Shown: positions 46,191-57,784 of the stretch, one piece after another | How positions within the stretch are numbered: position 1 is the stretch's first letter | Layout: each line of letters starts with the position of its first letter | Origin: Brachybacterium fresconis | Lineage (GTDB): Bacteria; Actinomycetota; Actinomycetes; Actinomycetales; Dermabacteraceae | Length of the DNA: 64,000 nucleotides | Reading direction: 5' to 3' | Assembly: GCF_017876515.1 (NCBI RefSeq) | Contig: NZ_JAGIOC010000001.1 | Coordinates: 2,170,001-2,234,000, forward strand | Notes under the pieces: generated by a model | What the model was told of the DNA's origin: nothing | Database searches by the model: none | Seen by the model: only the letters and a program-made list of their open reading frames with translations | Program-made: the position numbers and the translations under genes

Positions 46191-47120
46191 TCAGTCGATC
46201 ACGCACAGGTGCACGAAGTCTCGCACATCGCGGGTGGGGTCACCGGAGCCGTTCTGCTGCAGCTCGCGCACCGAATGCTCGCGCACCGTCAGGCTCAGCA
46301 GCAGGGAGAACAGGGTGCGGGCGACGAACGCGGGATCCGCCCCCGGGACCAGCATCCCCTTGTCCGCGAGGCCCGTGAGGACCTCGTCGAGCACGTGCTC
46401 GTGGACGAGGCGCAGCCGCGCGATGCGGTAGCGGCCCGGATGGGACGGGTTCACGATCTCGGCGGACAGGGTCGCCAGCAGAGCCATCGAGTGCTGAGTG
46501 GGATTCCACGGCCCGGACAGGGCGGCCAGCAGGGTCGCGGGGGACCCCTGCAGCGACTCGACCGAGTCCAGCAACCCCTGCGCGTGCGCCTCGAGCCGGT
46601 CGATGACCGCGCCGAGCAGGGCGTCCTTCGAGGCGAAGTGGTGCAGCATCCCCGGGTGGGAGATGCCGACCCGGCGCGAGATGTCCCGCAGGCTCGCCCC
46701 GTGGTAGCCCCGCTCGGCGAACAGCGCCGAGGCACCGTCGAGGATGGCCTCGCGCCGCGCCTGGCCCGGGCCCGTGGACTCCGGAGCCGCCGTCTCGGGG
46801 GCGACCACGGTGCGCGGCTCGTCGGAGTCCACCGCGCCGGTCGGGACGCCGGGAGCCGCCGGATCCGCCGCCGGGGCGGGCGAGGGCACGGCGGCCCCCT
46901 CCGCGGGAGCGCCGACGACGGGCGGGAGGTCGTCGCCGACCTCCGACTCGGCGGCCGCGATCGTATCCAGCGTGCGCAGCACGTTGGTCAGGGGGTCCGC
47001 GCTCATGGTCACCGAGCTCCCGTCGAAGGTCTCCTCGCCGGCTCGATCAGAGAACGAGAGGGAGAGCGGGGCGGGCCCTGTCCTCGTGCCCGGAGGGCCT
47101 CCCGTGGCGGGCAGTGTCAT
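46191..47120 (-). CDS. TetR-family regulator with long disordered N-terminus
   Basis: 309 residues. The helix-turn-helix is at about 120-170 (RREAILDGASALFAERGYHG, then VGISHPGMLHHFASKDALL); the ~115 residues before it are Pro/Ala/Gly-rich and unlike normal TetR proteins, which begin with the HTH. A later start in frame (ATG near residue 39 of this reading) would still leave a long tail. The C-terminal domain is helical and ligand-type. Five bases from the asd stop, so it is in the lysine/threonine operon's transcript. Confidence 0.85.
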   Translation of the reverse strand: MTLPATGGPPGTRTGPAPLSLSFSDRAGEETFDGSSVTMSADPLTNVLRTLDTIAAAESEVGDDLPPVVGAPAEGAAVPSPAPAADPAAPGVPTGAVDSDEPRTVVAPETAAPESTGPGQARREAILDGASALFAERGYHGASLRDISRRVGISHPGMLHHFASKDALLGAVIDRLEAHAQGLLDSVESLQGSPATLLAALSGPWNPTQHSMALLATLSAEIVNPSHPGRYRIARLRLVHEHVLDEVLTGLADKGMLVPGADPAFVARTLFSLLLSLTVREHSVRELQQNGSGDPTRDVRDFVHLCVID

Positions 47121-47125
47121 GGTCG

Positions 47126-49653
<2,528 letters not shown>

Positions 49654-49794
49654 GAGACGAGTTCCTTCACGGTTGCGGGCTGGGGACAGGGGTGTTCCTG
49701 CAGTGGGCCGTGGGTGGCGCGGGGCGGCGGCGACGGTCACGATGCCTGGTGGCGGCACGGTTCTCGCCGGCACGACGCTCCGCGGAGCCGTCCG

Positions 49795-49985
49795 GGGTGC
49801 CGGATGGACCAGCTCCCCGGGGACCGGATGGCCCGGCTCCCGCGGTGCCGGATGATCCAGCTCCGGGGCACCGGTTCCCGACTCCCGCGGTGCCGGTCGG
49901 CCCGGCTCCGGGGTACCGGGCACCCGACTCCCGCGGTGCCGGACGAGCCGACCCCGGGGCACCGGATGTTCCGGTTCCGGGCTCT
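49795..49985. repeat. Degenerate ~45-bp tandem repeat upstream of lysC
   Basis: CTCCCGCGGTGCCGG recurs at 49837, 49882 and 49928, alternating with CTCCGGGGCACCGG. The array reads through in the lysC frame without stops and gives Pro/Arg-rich repeats, but it is upstream of the family start. Confidence 0.6.
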
Positions 49986-50173
49986 GCCGAGCTCACGGAC
50001 CCGGTCGCCAGTCTACGAGACCTGCCCCTGTAGCGCCCGTGACCTCGACATTCGAGACGAGGCCGCTGGTCATGGAACTTTGTCCACGTGTCCGACACAA
50101 CAATCCCCGGCGCTGTCCTGTCGTTCCCTACCCCTCCCCTCTGCACTGTCGTTCCCTACCCCCTCCCCCTCCG

Positions 50174-50230
50174 CCGAGCTCTGCACTGTCGTTCCCATAG
50201 CTCGCCGTGGCAACGACAGCGCAGAGCTCG
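50174..50230. repeat. 57-bp palindromic repeat, copy 6
   Basis: CCGAGCTCTGCACTGTCGTT left and GGCAACGACAGCGCAGAGCTCG-type right arm. Exactly 57 bp. Left-half fragments of the same repeat lie just upstream. Confidence 0.8.
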
Positions 50231-50379
50231 GCCGGCGTTGCTGGGGCTGGGTCGTGGCGGGGACGGTGCACGTTCTCGGACGATCGGCCCCGATGGGGAG
50301 GATGATGCCGACAGGGCGCTGAGCAGGCCGTTGTGGATCCCCGGGGGGAGGGCAGCTCACCTTCGCGCACCCTTGGCCC

Positions 50380-51323
50380 ATGCCTCGCCTTCGCACACCT
50401 CTCGCCGATGGCCTGCTCCCTGCTGTTTTCTCCCGGGCCGAGGCAGCGGCAGCCGGTGTCACCGACGAGCGTCTCCGGGCGCCCGACATCCGCATCGTGG
50501 TGCGAGGGTTCCACGCACGGGCCGGCCCGGAGATCCTGGAGAGAGACATCGTCGCGGCCCTCACCAGGAACGATCCCCGGGTGGCCGCCTGCGGACCGAC
50601 GGCATCGCGCCTGTGGGGGTTCCCCAGAAGTCCGGGGCGAGTGCCTGGACATTCAAGGACTCGGCGTCGCGGATCCACCTCACGAACTCCGTCGTGCGGC
50701 GCCGGAACACGAAGAAGCTCCGATGGCGCAATCTCGACCTGACCGCCTCGGACCTCGTCGAGGTCGGCGGTGCTCGGCTCACGTCTCGCGTGCGTACCTG
50801 GGTGGACCTCGCCGCCACACTGTCGACGGATGACCTCACGGCGATCGGTGATCACCTGGTGCGGAAGCCGCGAGGCATGTTCGAGGGCCGCGGCGCACCG
50901 CATGCGACGCCCGACCAGCTCCGGCAGGCGGCGCTCCGCCACCGCGGTCGCGGCGCCCTTCACCTTCGGCATTCGCTGGAGGACATCCGGATCGGCAGCG
51001 ACTCCCCCGCCGAGACCCGCCTCCGCCTGGGCGTGCTGCGGGCGGGCCTGCCCGCGCCTGCGCTGAACACTGCCATCCGCGATGACGGAATCTGGCTCGG
51101 CGAACCGGATCTCTCGTGGCCGGAGTGGAAGGTGTGCGTCGAGCACGAAGGGCCGACCCACCTCACCAAGCAGCAGCAGGAAGAGGACATCCAACGCACC
51201 GAGCTCCGCAACGAGGAAGGCTGGATCGAGGTGCGAACGGTCGCCAAGGACCTCCGGAACTCCTGCGCCCGCGGGGTGGAGCGGATCGCCACCGCGCTGC
51301 GCCGACATGGCTGGCGAGGATGA
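50380..51323 (+). pseudogene. DUF559 (very-short-patch-repair-like) endonuclease, frameshifted
   Basis: The N-terminal part (50380 to ~50610: AVFSRAEAAAAGVTDERLRA, ACGPTASRLWGFP) is in one frame and the rest (from ~50640 to 51323: SDSPAETRLRLGVLRAGLP, PDLSWPEWKVCVEHEGPTH, GWIEVRTVAKDLR) in another. Together they read as one ~310-residue protein of a type common in actinobacteria, with an N-terminal AbiEi-like helix-turn-helix region and a C-terminal DUF559 nuclease. The frames fit a one-base deletion near the GGGGGTTCCCC tract at 50618-50630. Either a recent pseudogene or a sequencing slip; a repeat cluster and an IS30 element follow it. Confidence 0.75.
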
Positions 51324-51387
51324 TCCGGCGCCCCGGTCCCATTCAGAACCCCGGTGCACTCAGGGTCGCCACCGTCAGGCACCCAGA

Positions 51388-51444
51388 TCCACCTCTGCGC
51401 AATCGGTCCCAAAACCGCCGGAAGCACCACGAACGCAGAGCTCG
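51388..51444. repeat. 57-bp palindromic repeat, copy 7 (variant subtype)
   Basis: ACCTCTGCGCAATCGGTCCC left arm and GAACGCAGAGCTCG right end with an AAAACCGCCGGAAG centre. Exactly 57 bp. It serves as the uninterrupted reference for the split copy 8. Confidence 0.75.
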
Positions 51445-51510
51445 ATCGAGGCGGGCCCGACTACTGAGCCCTACCCCAGATCTACCTCTGCACAGTCGGT
51501 CCCAAAACCG

Positions 51511-52822
51511 GGCCGCTTCCAGTGGTGAGTGCGACTCCTGAGGAGGGAGTCGCGGATGTTGCCTGCTTCGTTTCGTGCTGGAGTCATTGAGGACGTGCTG
51601 GAAGGCGCGACGGCATGGGACGCGGCCGTGGCGGCGGGTGTCAGCGCGAGAGTGCTGACGGACTGGTTGCGAGAAGCTGGAGTCATGTTGCGCACGGGAA
51701 GGCCATCTCCAGACCAGCTGTCTTCGGTGGTCCGACCGCCACCGGCCAAGAGCTTCGGCGCGCCTGCCGGTCATGGCAGGCGACTGCAGCTTGCCGACCG
51801 GATCTGGATCGAGATGGGCATTGCCCAGGGAGATGATCCCGATCGGATCGCCTCCAGCCTCGGCGTGCACCGTTCCACGGTCTTTCGTGAGCTCTCTCGC
51901 CATAGCCTGATCGCTCACGACGGCCGCTGGAACAGGGATGACGCGCATTACAGCGCCGCCTTGGCCCAGCTGTGGGCCGACGAAGCACGCGTGCGCCCGA
52001 AGGCCTTCAAGCTCGAGACGCTGCCGCTGCTGCGCCGGATGGTCATCGACATGCTCAACCACAAGATCTCCCCGCAGCAGATCAGCGTGCGGCTGCGACG
52101 AGAGTTCCCCGACGATGAGAACATGCAGATCAGTCACGAGACCCTCTATCAGACCCTCTACGTCCAGGGTGCTGGCGCGCTGCGTCACGAGCTGAAGGTC
52201 GAAGGCGCGATCCGTTCGGGCCGCAAGACCCGCAAACCGGCCTCGAAGCTGCCGCCGCGCTCGAACCGCAGCTGGCTGGAAGGACACCGGCTCGCGGATC
52301 GCGACGACATCACCGCTGCAGAGCACGCTGGGCGGAAAATCCCTGGGCATTGGGAGGGTGACCTGGTGGTGGGGCCGAACAACTCAGGCATCATCACGCT
52401 GGTCGAGCGGGCCTCACGGTTCACGCTGCTGGGGCGCCTGCCCGGAACGCGCGACTCGACCACGGTGATCGACATGCTCGCCGAGATGGTCGAGGACCTG
52501 CCCGGCGCGGTTCAGCGCTCGATCACCTGGGACCAGGGCATGGAGATGGCTCAGCACGCGAGGTTCACCGTGGAGACCGGCTGCCCGGTGTTCTTCTGTG
52601 ACCCGCACTCTCCGTGGCAGCGGCCGACGAACGAGAACCTCAACGGTCAGCTGCGCTGGGAATACCCCAAAGGCACCGACTTCAACCTCGTCACCGACGC
52701 AGAGCTCGAAGCCGTCCAAGACATGCTCAACGCCCGTCCCCGCGTGATCCTCGAAGGCGCCACCCCCAGTGAGACACTCGACGAACTGATAACCACAGTC
52801 GCACTCACCAACTGAAGCGGCC
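51511..52822 (+). mobile_element. IS30-family insertion sequence
   Basis: 1312 bp. Ends are inverted: GGCCGCTTC at the left and its complement at the right, with similarity continuing about 25 bases (GGTGAGTGCGACT inside). The target duplication is CCG (51508-51510 and 52823-52825), the 2-3 bp typical of IS30. The insertion point falls in the centre of a 57-bp palindrome, verified by comparing with the intact copy at 51388-51444. The element looks complete and possibly active. Confidence 0.93.
51556..52815 (+). CDS. IS30-family transposase
   Basis: 419 residues from the ATG at 51556, preceded by AGGAGGGAG; a GTG 27 bases upstream in frame is less likely. N-terminal helix-turn-helix (DDPDRIASSLGVHRSTVFRE) and a second Hin-like region, then the DDE catalytic domain: GHWEGDLVVG (first Asp), TWDQGMEM (second Asp), PWQRPTNENLNGQLR (Glu). 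These are the IS30 hallmarks. Full length, no frameshift. Confidence 0.97.
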   Translation: MLPASFRAGVIEDVLEGATAWDAAVAAGVSARVLTDWLREAGVMLRTGRPSPDQLSSVVRPPPAKSFGAPAGHGRRLQLADRIWIEMGIAQGDDPDRIASSLGVHRSTVFRELSRHSLIAHDGRWNRDDAHYSAALAQLWADEARVRPKAFKLETLPLLRRMVIDMLNHKISPQQISVRLRREFPDDENMQISHETLYQTLYVQGAGALRHELKVEGAIRSGRKTRKPASKLPPRSNRSWLEGHRLADRDDITAAEHAGRKIPGHWEGDLVVGPNNSGIITLVERASRFTLLGRLPGTRDSTTVIDMLAEMVEDLPGAVQRSITWDQGMEMAQHARFTVETGCPVFFCDPHSPWQRPTNENLNGQLRWEYPKGTDFNLVTDAELEAVQDMLNARPRVILEGATPSETLDELITTVALTN

Positions 52823-52937
52823 CCGCCGGAAGCACCGAGAACGCAGAACTCACCTTGATGGACAGAGCTGCCGGGCTGGGCGGGCCGCCGGGCCGGCACC
52901 GCTGATCGGCGGGACTCGGGACCGGAGCAGGGCGGCA

Positions 52938-53015
52938 TCAGGCCGTGGTCCCGACCAGCTCCTCCAGCAGGGCGCGTCAGGCCGTGGCCCCGACCAGCTC
53001 CTTCAGCAGGGCGCG
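52938..53015. repeat. 39-bp tandem duplication of a gene's 3' end
   Basis: Units start at 52938 and 52977 (the stop codon of the dehydrogenase gene) and differ at only a few positions. The outer unit repeats the last twelve codons plus stop just after the real stop. Confidence 0.85.
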
Positions 53016-54563
53016 GGCGCCGTCGGTGCGCAGCACCTCCAAGGCGTGGAGGTAGGGCGCGGTGAACGCCTCGTGCTCGACCAGGTCGCCGAACAGCTCC
53101 TCGTCGCGGAGGAAGGCGAGCGGATCCTCGTCGTGCTTCGCGGCGGCGGCCATCACACGATCGTGGAGACGGTCGACGACGGGCCATTCCTCGCCGTTCT
53201 CGCCGGTGCCCTCGGCGTACCGCGCCCAGGAGGCCACGATCGCGGCAGTCGCGGTGACGGAGCGCTCGGCCTCGAGGTTCTCGCGGATCACGGGCATCAT
53301 CCAGGTGGGGATGCGGTCGGAGGACTCGGCGGCGAGACGGGCCAGCGTGTCCTTGATGGCCTCGTTGGCGAAGCGCGCCATGAGCTCGTCCTTGTAAGCG
53401 GTCAGGTCGATGCCCGGCACCTCCGGGACGGTCGGAGTGCCCTCGACGTCCATGTAGAGCGTGCGGGCGAAGGGGGCGAGGTGCTCGTCCACGGCGGCCT
53501 CGTCGGCGTAGGTCAGGCCCAGCAGCAGGCCGAAGTAGGCGATGGACTGATGGGAGCAGTTCAGCAGGCGCAGCTTCATCAGCTCGTAGGGCTCGACGTC
53601 CTCGACCATCTGCACCCCGGCCTCCTCGTAGGCGGGGCGGCCGGCGGGGAACTCGTCCTCCAGGACCCACTGCACGAAGTCCTCGGCGACCACCGGCCAG
53701 GCGTCGTCGATGCCGTAGTCGGCGGAGATCATCTCGATGTCCTCGGGCACGGTGGCCGGGGTGATGCGGTCGACCATGCAGTTGGGGAAGGCGACGTGCT
53801 GCTCGATCCAGTCCGTCATCAGCTCCTGCCCGTGCAGTCCGTTCTCGTCGCGGCGCCGCGCGTAGGCGAGGATCATGCGCTGGGCCAGGTCACCGTTTCC
53901 GCGCACGTTGTCGCAGGACATGACCGTGAACGGCTCGGTTCCGGCCTCGCGGCGGCGGCGCAGCGCCTCGACCACGAAACCGAACATGGTGCGGGGATGA
54001 CCCGCGCCGTGGGCGGTGTTCGCGCCGCCCCCGTCCTCTCCGGCCCGGCCGACGTCGGCGGCCCCGGCGGAATCGAAGCGGGTGGAGAGGTCCGCGGCGA
54101 CGGCCTCGGTCTCGTACTGGAACTCGCCCGTGGACGGGTTGTAGTTGTATCCGCCCTCGGTGACGGTCAGCGAGACGATGCGCACCGCCGGATCGGTCAT
54201 CTGGGCGAGCACGGCCTCGGGATCATCGGGCGCGAAGAGGTACTTCGCGATGGAGCCGATCACGCGCGGGTCGCGCTCACCGTCGGGGTTCTTGGTGACC
54301 AGGGTGTACATGCCGTCCTGCGCGGTGAGGGCATCGCGCATGCGGGCGTCCCCCGGCAGCAGGCCGACGCCGCAGATCGCCCAGTCGCGGTCGCGCCCGG
54401 CATTCATCAGACGGTCCAGGAACATGGCCTGGTGGGCGCGGTGGAAGCCTCCGACGCCGAAGTGGACGATGCCGATGGCGCGCTGGTCGAGCGGGTACTG
54501 AGGTACCGCCACCTCGCCTCGCGCAGAGATGTCGGGGAGGGCGGAAGCGTTCAGGGCGGTCAT
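52977..54563 (-). CDS. Mannitol-type polyol dehydrogenase (long-chain MDR/mannitol dehydrogenase family)
   Basis: 528 residues; ATG with AAGGA 7 bases upstream. NAD-dependent oxidation of mannitol, arabitol, sorbitol or fructuronate-type substrates. Family blocks: GIVHFGVGGFHRAHQAMFLD (NAD site), MSCDNVRGNGDL, FPNCMVDRITPAT, EDFVQWVLEDEFPAGRP, and KLRLLNCSHQSIAYFG with the catalytic Lys and following Asn/His. A Gly/Ala-rich insert of about 20 residues lies near 175-195. With the SorC regulator and polyol-type ABC genes next door, mannitol or a related polyol is likely. Confidence 0.9.
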   Translation of the reverse strand: MTALNASALPDISARGEVAVPQYPLDQRAIGIVHFGVGGFHRAHQAMFLDRLMNAGRDRDWAICGVGLLPGDARMRDALTAQDGMYTLVTKNPDGERDPRVIGSIAKYLFAPDDPEAVLAQMTDPAVRIVSLTVTEGGYNYNPSTGEFQYETEAVAADLSTRFDSAGAADVGRAGEDGGGANTAHGAGHPRTMFGFVVEALRRRREAGTEPFTVMSCDNVRGNGDLAQRMILAYARRRDENGLHGQELMTDWIEQHVAFPNCMVDRITPATVPEDIEMISADYGIDDAWPVVAEDFVQWVLEDEFPAGRPAYEEAGVQMVEDVEPYELMKLRLLNCSHQSIAYFGLLLGLTYADEAAVDEHLAPFARTLYMDVEGTPTVPEVPGIDLTAYKDELMARFANEAIKDTLARLAAESSDRIPTWMMPVIRENLEAERSVTATAAIVASWARYAEGTGENGEEWPVVDRLHDRVMAAAAKHDEDPLAFLRDEELFGDLVEHEAFTAPYLHALEVLRTDGARALLKELVGATA

Positions 54564-54726
54564 GGCTCATCCTTCGTCGGCGAGTTCTGCTGAGGCCGAC
54601 GATACACACCTCCTCGCCAGATGAGCAGGGGTTCGCGCTCACGTGATCAGGGCTGGCAGGCGCGAGCGGGCAACGATCCGGCGCGGGAACACAGGATGCG
54701 CCCTGCCTCCTCGACACCCCGCCCCC

Positions 54727-55935
54727 TCACTCCAGCAGCGCGGCGACCTGGTCGGCGAGCTCCGGAGCGAGCACGATGTCGTCGACCAGTCCGGAGCGGG
54801 CGGCGGCGATGACCGCCTCGGGTCGTCCGACGGCCGGGGCCGCGGCGATCACCCGTGCCCGTCGCAGCTGGTCCGCCCGCACTCCGATCACACGATCCTC
54901 GAGCGCCGAATGCCAGACCGCGCCCGTGCCGCCCAGCATGATGCCGCAGATCTCGGCGACGATCCCGGCCTCCTGGGCACGACGCTGCTCGTCGGCCCCC
55001 AGGCGGGCCCACAGGGTCGAGGCGCCGGCGGACCAGGCCCCGAGGGAGACCACGGCGACATCGAGGGCGTCGGCCGCGTCGAGCGTCGTGCGCACCTCCT
55101 CCATCGACCGCAGCGAGGCGGCGACCTGCGGCGAGTCGACCACGAGCGGGGTGGGCAGCGCCCAGACCCGGCCGCCGGACCGAGCGCCGAGGGTATGGAC
55201 CAGGGCCGAGGACTCGGCCGTCGAGTAGCCGGCGGCGCTCAGGGGGCCGACGAGCTGGACGATGTCGACCGCAGGAAGGACCTCGAGGGTGTCCGGCAGG
55301 TGCATGAGGGTGCGGGACCAGGCGACGCCGAGCCGCCCGCCCTCACGCAGCCGCGTCGTCAGCAGGTGGGCGGCCTGGCGGGCGATGGCCGCGCGCATCG
55401 ATTCGCCCGGCCGCGCGGCGGCGACCGTGACCGAGGAGATGCCGAGCTGCTGCGCGAGGGTGGCGTAGTCGCGGCCGGCGGCGCTGGGGTCGACGATCTG
55501 GATGCGCACGATGCCCTCGTCGCGCGCCTCGTCGAGCAGGCGGGCGACCTGGAAGCGGGACAGGGCGTGACGGCGACCGATCTCGACCTTGGAGAGCCCG
55601 TCGAGGAAGTACTCGCTCGCAAGGGTCGCCTTGAGCGAGCCGTCGCCGGAACCAGCGACCCCTCCCGAGGGCGCCCCATCCGATCGGCCCGCACCACCCG
55701 TCGACCCCGCGCCACCCGACGGAATCGCACCGCCCGACGGCCCCGCGCCGCCCGACGGATCCTCGCCGACGGCGCCCTCAGATGCGCTCGCACCCCCCTC
55801 GTCCGACCCTGGTTGACCCGAGAGCGCGCTCGCCGAGCTCGCGCGCCCGCGCGCGCCGTCCGCGTCGAGCGAGGTCGATCCGACCTGCCCATCGGGCCGG
55901 TCCTCGCGGCCGGGCATCGTGCCGTTGCGCGCCAT
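54727..55935 (-). CDS. SorC-family sugar-responsive regulator
   Basis: 402 residues from the ATG at 55935 (GGGAGGG upstream). The HTH is at about 105-145 (YFLDGLSKVEIGRRHALSRF, then QVARLLDEARDEGIV) and the rest is the SorC/DeoR-C sugar-phosphate sensor domain. The first ~95 residues are Gly/Ser/Ala/Pro-rich repeats absent from normal SorC proteins. Divergent from the ABC operon and in tandem with the polyol dehydrogenase; it should control both, through the TGAGC half-sites in between. Confidence 0.9.
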   Translation of the reverse strand: MARNGTMPGREDRPDGQVGSTSLDADGARGRASSASALSGQPGSDEGGASASEGAVGEDPSGGAGPSGGAIPSGGAGSTGGAGRSDGAPSGGVAGSGDGSLKATLASEYFLDGLSKVEIGRRHALSRFQVARLLDEARDEGIVRIQIVDPSAAGRDYATLAQQLGISSVTVAAARPGESMRAAIARQAAHLLTTRLREGGRLGVAWSRTLMHLPDTLEVLPAVDIVQLVGPLSAAGYSTAESSALVHTLGARSGGRVWALPTPLVVDSPQVAASLRSMEEVRTTLDAADALDVAVVSLGAWSAGASTLWARLGADEQRRAQEAGIVAEICGIMLGGTGAVWHSALEDRVIGVRADQLRRARVIAAAPAVGRPEAVIAAARSGLVDDIVLAPELADQVAALLE

Positions 55936-56263
55936 GGTCGTCCCTCCCCATCTCGTGCGCATCGCGAACATCTGCGACTCGCCTATTGCTCAACTGAGAG
56001 TATATGACTACGCTCACTCACAGGTGAGCACAAGCACTCATCACATGAGCGGGCTGCGATGTCGCCGCCCACCTCCCCCAGCGGGACCACCGTCAGCACC
56101 TGCGGCGGACCCGCCGGCATCCCGTCACCAGCGGCCACGACACCGGACCACCCCGAGATCCGTCGGACCCCCGCCGATCCCCACTGCGGCGCCGCGGTCC
56201 ATCTCCGGATCACGAGAGGGTCCCCGGACGTCGGGCTTCGAGCCGTTCAGAGGAGAACAGCGC
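55936..56263. other. Intergenic region between regulator and polyol ABC operon
   Basis: 328 bases. The regulator side is A/T-richer and holds the half-sites; the rest (56055-56263) is a GC-rich untranslated leader for the binding-protein gene, with AGGAG 8 bases before its ATG. Confidence 0.5.
55988..56050. promoter_or_regulatory. Clustered TGAGC/GCTCA half-sites (SorC operator candidate)
   Basis: GCTCA at 55988 and 56012, TGAGC at 56025 and 56046, and weaker halves at 55995 and 56036. GCTCACTCACAGGTGAGC at 56012-56029 is a clean inverted repeat. They lie between the divergent regulator and ABC operon. Confidence 0.6.
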
Positions 56264-57781
56264 ATGGGACACCCCAGACCACATCCGAGGCGGGCCTCGG
56301 GACCGGCCGACCCGGGCGCGGCCGCGCCGAATCCGTCGACCTCGAGCGCAGCCGCTCCCCCACCGTCCTCCTCGGTCCCGGCGACCCCCGACACGACTGC
56401 GCCCCCACCGGCGCGCCCACCCCGTTCCCTGCTGCGACCCCGTCGCCGCAGCGTGCTGGGCGCCGGACTGACCGCCGGGCTCGGGGCCACCGCCCTGGCC
56501 GGCTGCGGCTCCGGGGGAAGTGCCCGCGAATCGATCGTCGTCGCGATCGTGTCGAACCCGCAGATGCAGGACGCGATCAGCCTGATCGACGACTTCTCGC
56601 AGAATCACCCCGACATCGACGTGCAGTTCGTGTCGTTGCCGGAGAACGAGGCGCGCGCGAAAATCACCGCGTCGGTCGCCACCGGTGGCGGCGAGTTCGA
56701 CGTCGTGATGATCTCCAACTACGAGACCCCGCTGTGGGCGCCCAACGGCTGGCTCACCGACCTCGAGCCCTACATCGCGAAGACCGACGGCTACGAGCCG
56801 GAGGACTTCGTGCCGACGATCAAGGACGCCCTGACCGTGGACGGCTCGATGTACTCGGTCCCCTTCTACGGCGAGAGCGCGTTCCTGGTCTACCGCCAGG
56901 ACCTGTTCGACGAGGCCGGACTCGAGATGCCGAAGCGCCCCAGCTGGGAGGACCTGCGCTCCTTCGCCTCCACCCTGCACGACCCCGACAGCGGGATGAG
57001 CGGCATCGCCCTGCGCGGGCTGGCCGGCTGGGGCGAGAACATCGCGCCGATGAGCACCGTCCTGAACACCTACGGCGGCTGCTGGTTCGACATGGAATGG
57101 GCGCCGCAGCTGACGTCCCCCGAGGTGCGGGAGGCGATCTCGATGTACGTCGACACGCTGCGCTCCTATGGGCAGCCCGGCGCCGCGACCTCCGGCTTCG
57201 GCGAATGCCTGACCCACTTCAGCCAGGGCAACGCCGCCATGTGGTTCGACGCGTCCTCGATGGTCTCCGGGGTCGAGAACCCCGACTCCTCCACCGTGGT
57301 CGGCAAGACCGGCTACGCGCTGGGGCCGACGCAGCTGACCGAGTACGCCGGCTGGCTGTACTCCTGGGCCCTGGCCATTCCGCAGACCAGCGAGAAGAAG
57401 GACGCGGCCTGGGAGTTCATCGCCTGGATGACCCATCCGGACTACTTCCAGCTGGTGGGCGAGGAGATCGGCTGGGAGGCGCTGCCGCCCGGCTCGCGGC
57501 TGTCGACCTACGAGATCCCCGAGTACGCCGAACTCTCCAAGAACTACGCCGAGCCGACGTTGGACTCGATGGAGAACTCCACCCAGGAGAACTCGATGAC
57601 CGTCGAGGTCCCCTACGACGGTCTGCAGAACGTGGTGATCCCCGAGTTCCAGGACCTCGGCACCCGCGTCGGCCAGCAGTTCTCCGCCGCGATCGCCGGA
57701 CAGAAGAGCGTCGACGAGGCGCTGGAGCAGTCGCAGGGCTTCGCCGAATCGGTCGCCCGCACCTACGGATGGGAGGGCTGA
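56264..57781 (+). CDS. Sugar/polyol ABC substrate-binding lipoprotein
   Basis: 505 residues, ATG with AGGAG. A ~55-residue Pro/Ala/Ser-rich head precedes a twin-arginine signal (RRRSVLGAGL) ending in a lipobox (LAGC), so it is a Tat-exported lipoprotein. The body is a family-1 extracellular solute-binding protein of the sorbitol/mannitol (SmoE/MtlE) type: FVSLPENEARAKITASVATG, FDVVMISNYETPLWA, SVPFYGESAFLVYRQDLFDE. The stop is followed after three bases by a 53-bp minicistron leading to the first permease. No ATPase is encoded here, as in other actinobacteria that share one. Confidence 0.92.
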   Translation: MGHPRPHPRRASGPADPGAAAPNPSTSSAAAPPPSSSVPATPDTTAPPPARPPRSLLRPRRRSVLGAGLTAGLGATALAGCGSGGSARESIVVAIVSNPQMQDAISLIDDFSQNHPDIDVQFVSLPENEARAKITASVATGGGEFDVVMISNYETPLWAPNGWLTDLEPYIAKTDGYEPEDFVPTIKDALTVDGSMYSVPFYGESAFLVYRQDLFDEAGLEMPKRPSWEDLRSFASTLHDPDSGMSGIALRGLAGWGENIAPMSTVLNTYGGCWFDMEWAPQLTSPEVREAISMYVDTLRSYGQPGAATSGFGECLTHFSQGNAAMWFDASSMVSGVENPDSSTVVGKTGYALGPTQLTEYAGWLYSWALAIPQTSEKKDAAWEFIAWMTHPDYFQLVGEEIGWEALPPGSRLSTYEIPEYAELSKNYAEPTLDSMENSTQENSMTVEVPYDGLQNVVIPEFQDLGTRVGQQFSAAIAGQKSVDEALEQSQGFAESVARTYGWEG

Positions 57782-57784
57782 GCG

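Larger units (their letters stand above)
49654..50379. other. 726-bp region upstream of lysC
   Basis: No credible gene. From lysC outward: the leader, a ~45-bp tandem array (49795-49985), an A/T-richer segment near 50060-50100 that may hold the lysC promoter, left-half fragments of the palindrome family (about 50126-50165), and one full 57-bp copy. I saw no recognisable riboswitch, though I cannot exclude a leader. Confidence 0.5.
51481..52852. repeat. 57-bp palindromic repeat, copy 8, split by IS30 element
   Basis: Bases 51481-51510 (30) and 52826-52852 (27) together make a 57-bp unit colinear with copy 7. The bases CCG at 51508-51510 are repeated at 52823-52825 as the target duplication. 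Confidence 0.85.

Noticed and set aside
49654-49962. In-frame upstream extension of aspartokinase
   Set aside because: It consists of tandem Pro/Arg repeats, while the family starts at MSLVVQKF with a good ribosome site.
49654-50379. Lysine riboswitch or SRP RNA upstream of lysC
   Set aside because: I looked for the conserved cores and saw none; the region is repeats and palindrome fragments.
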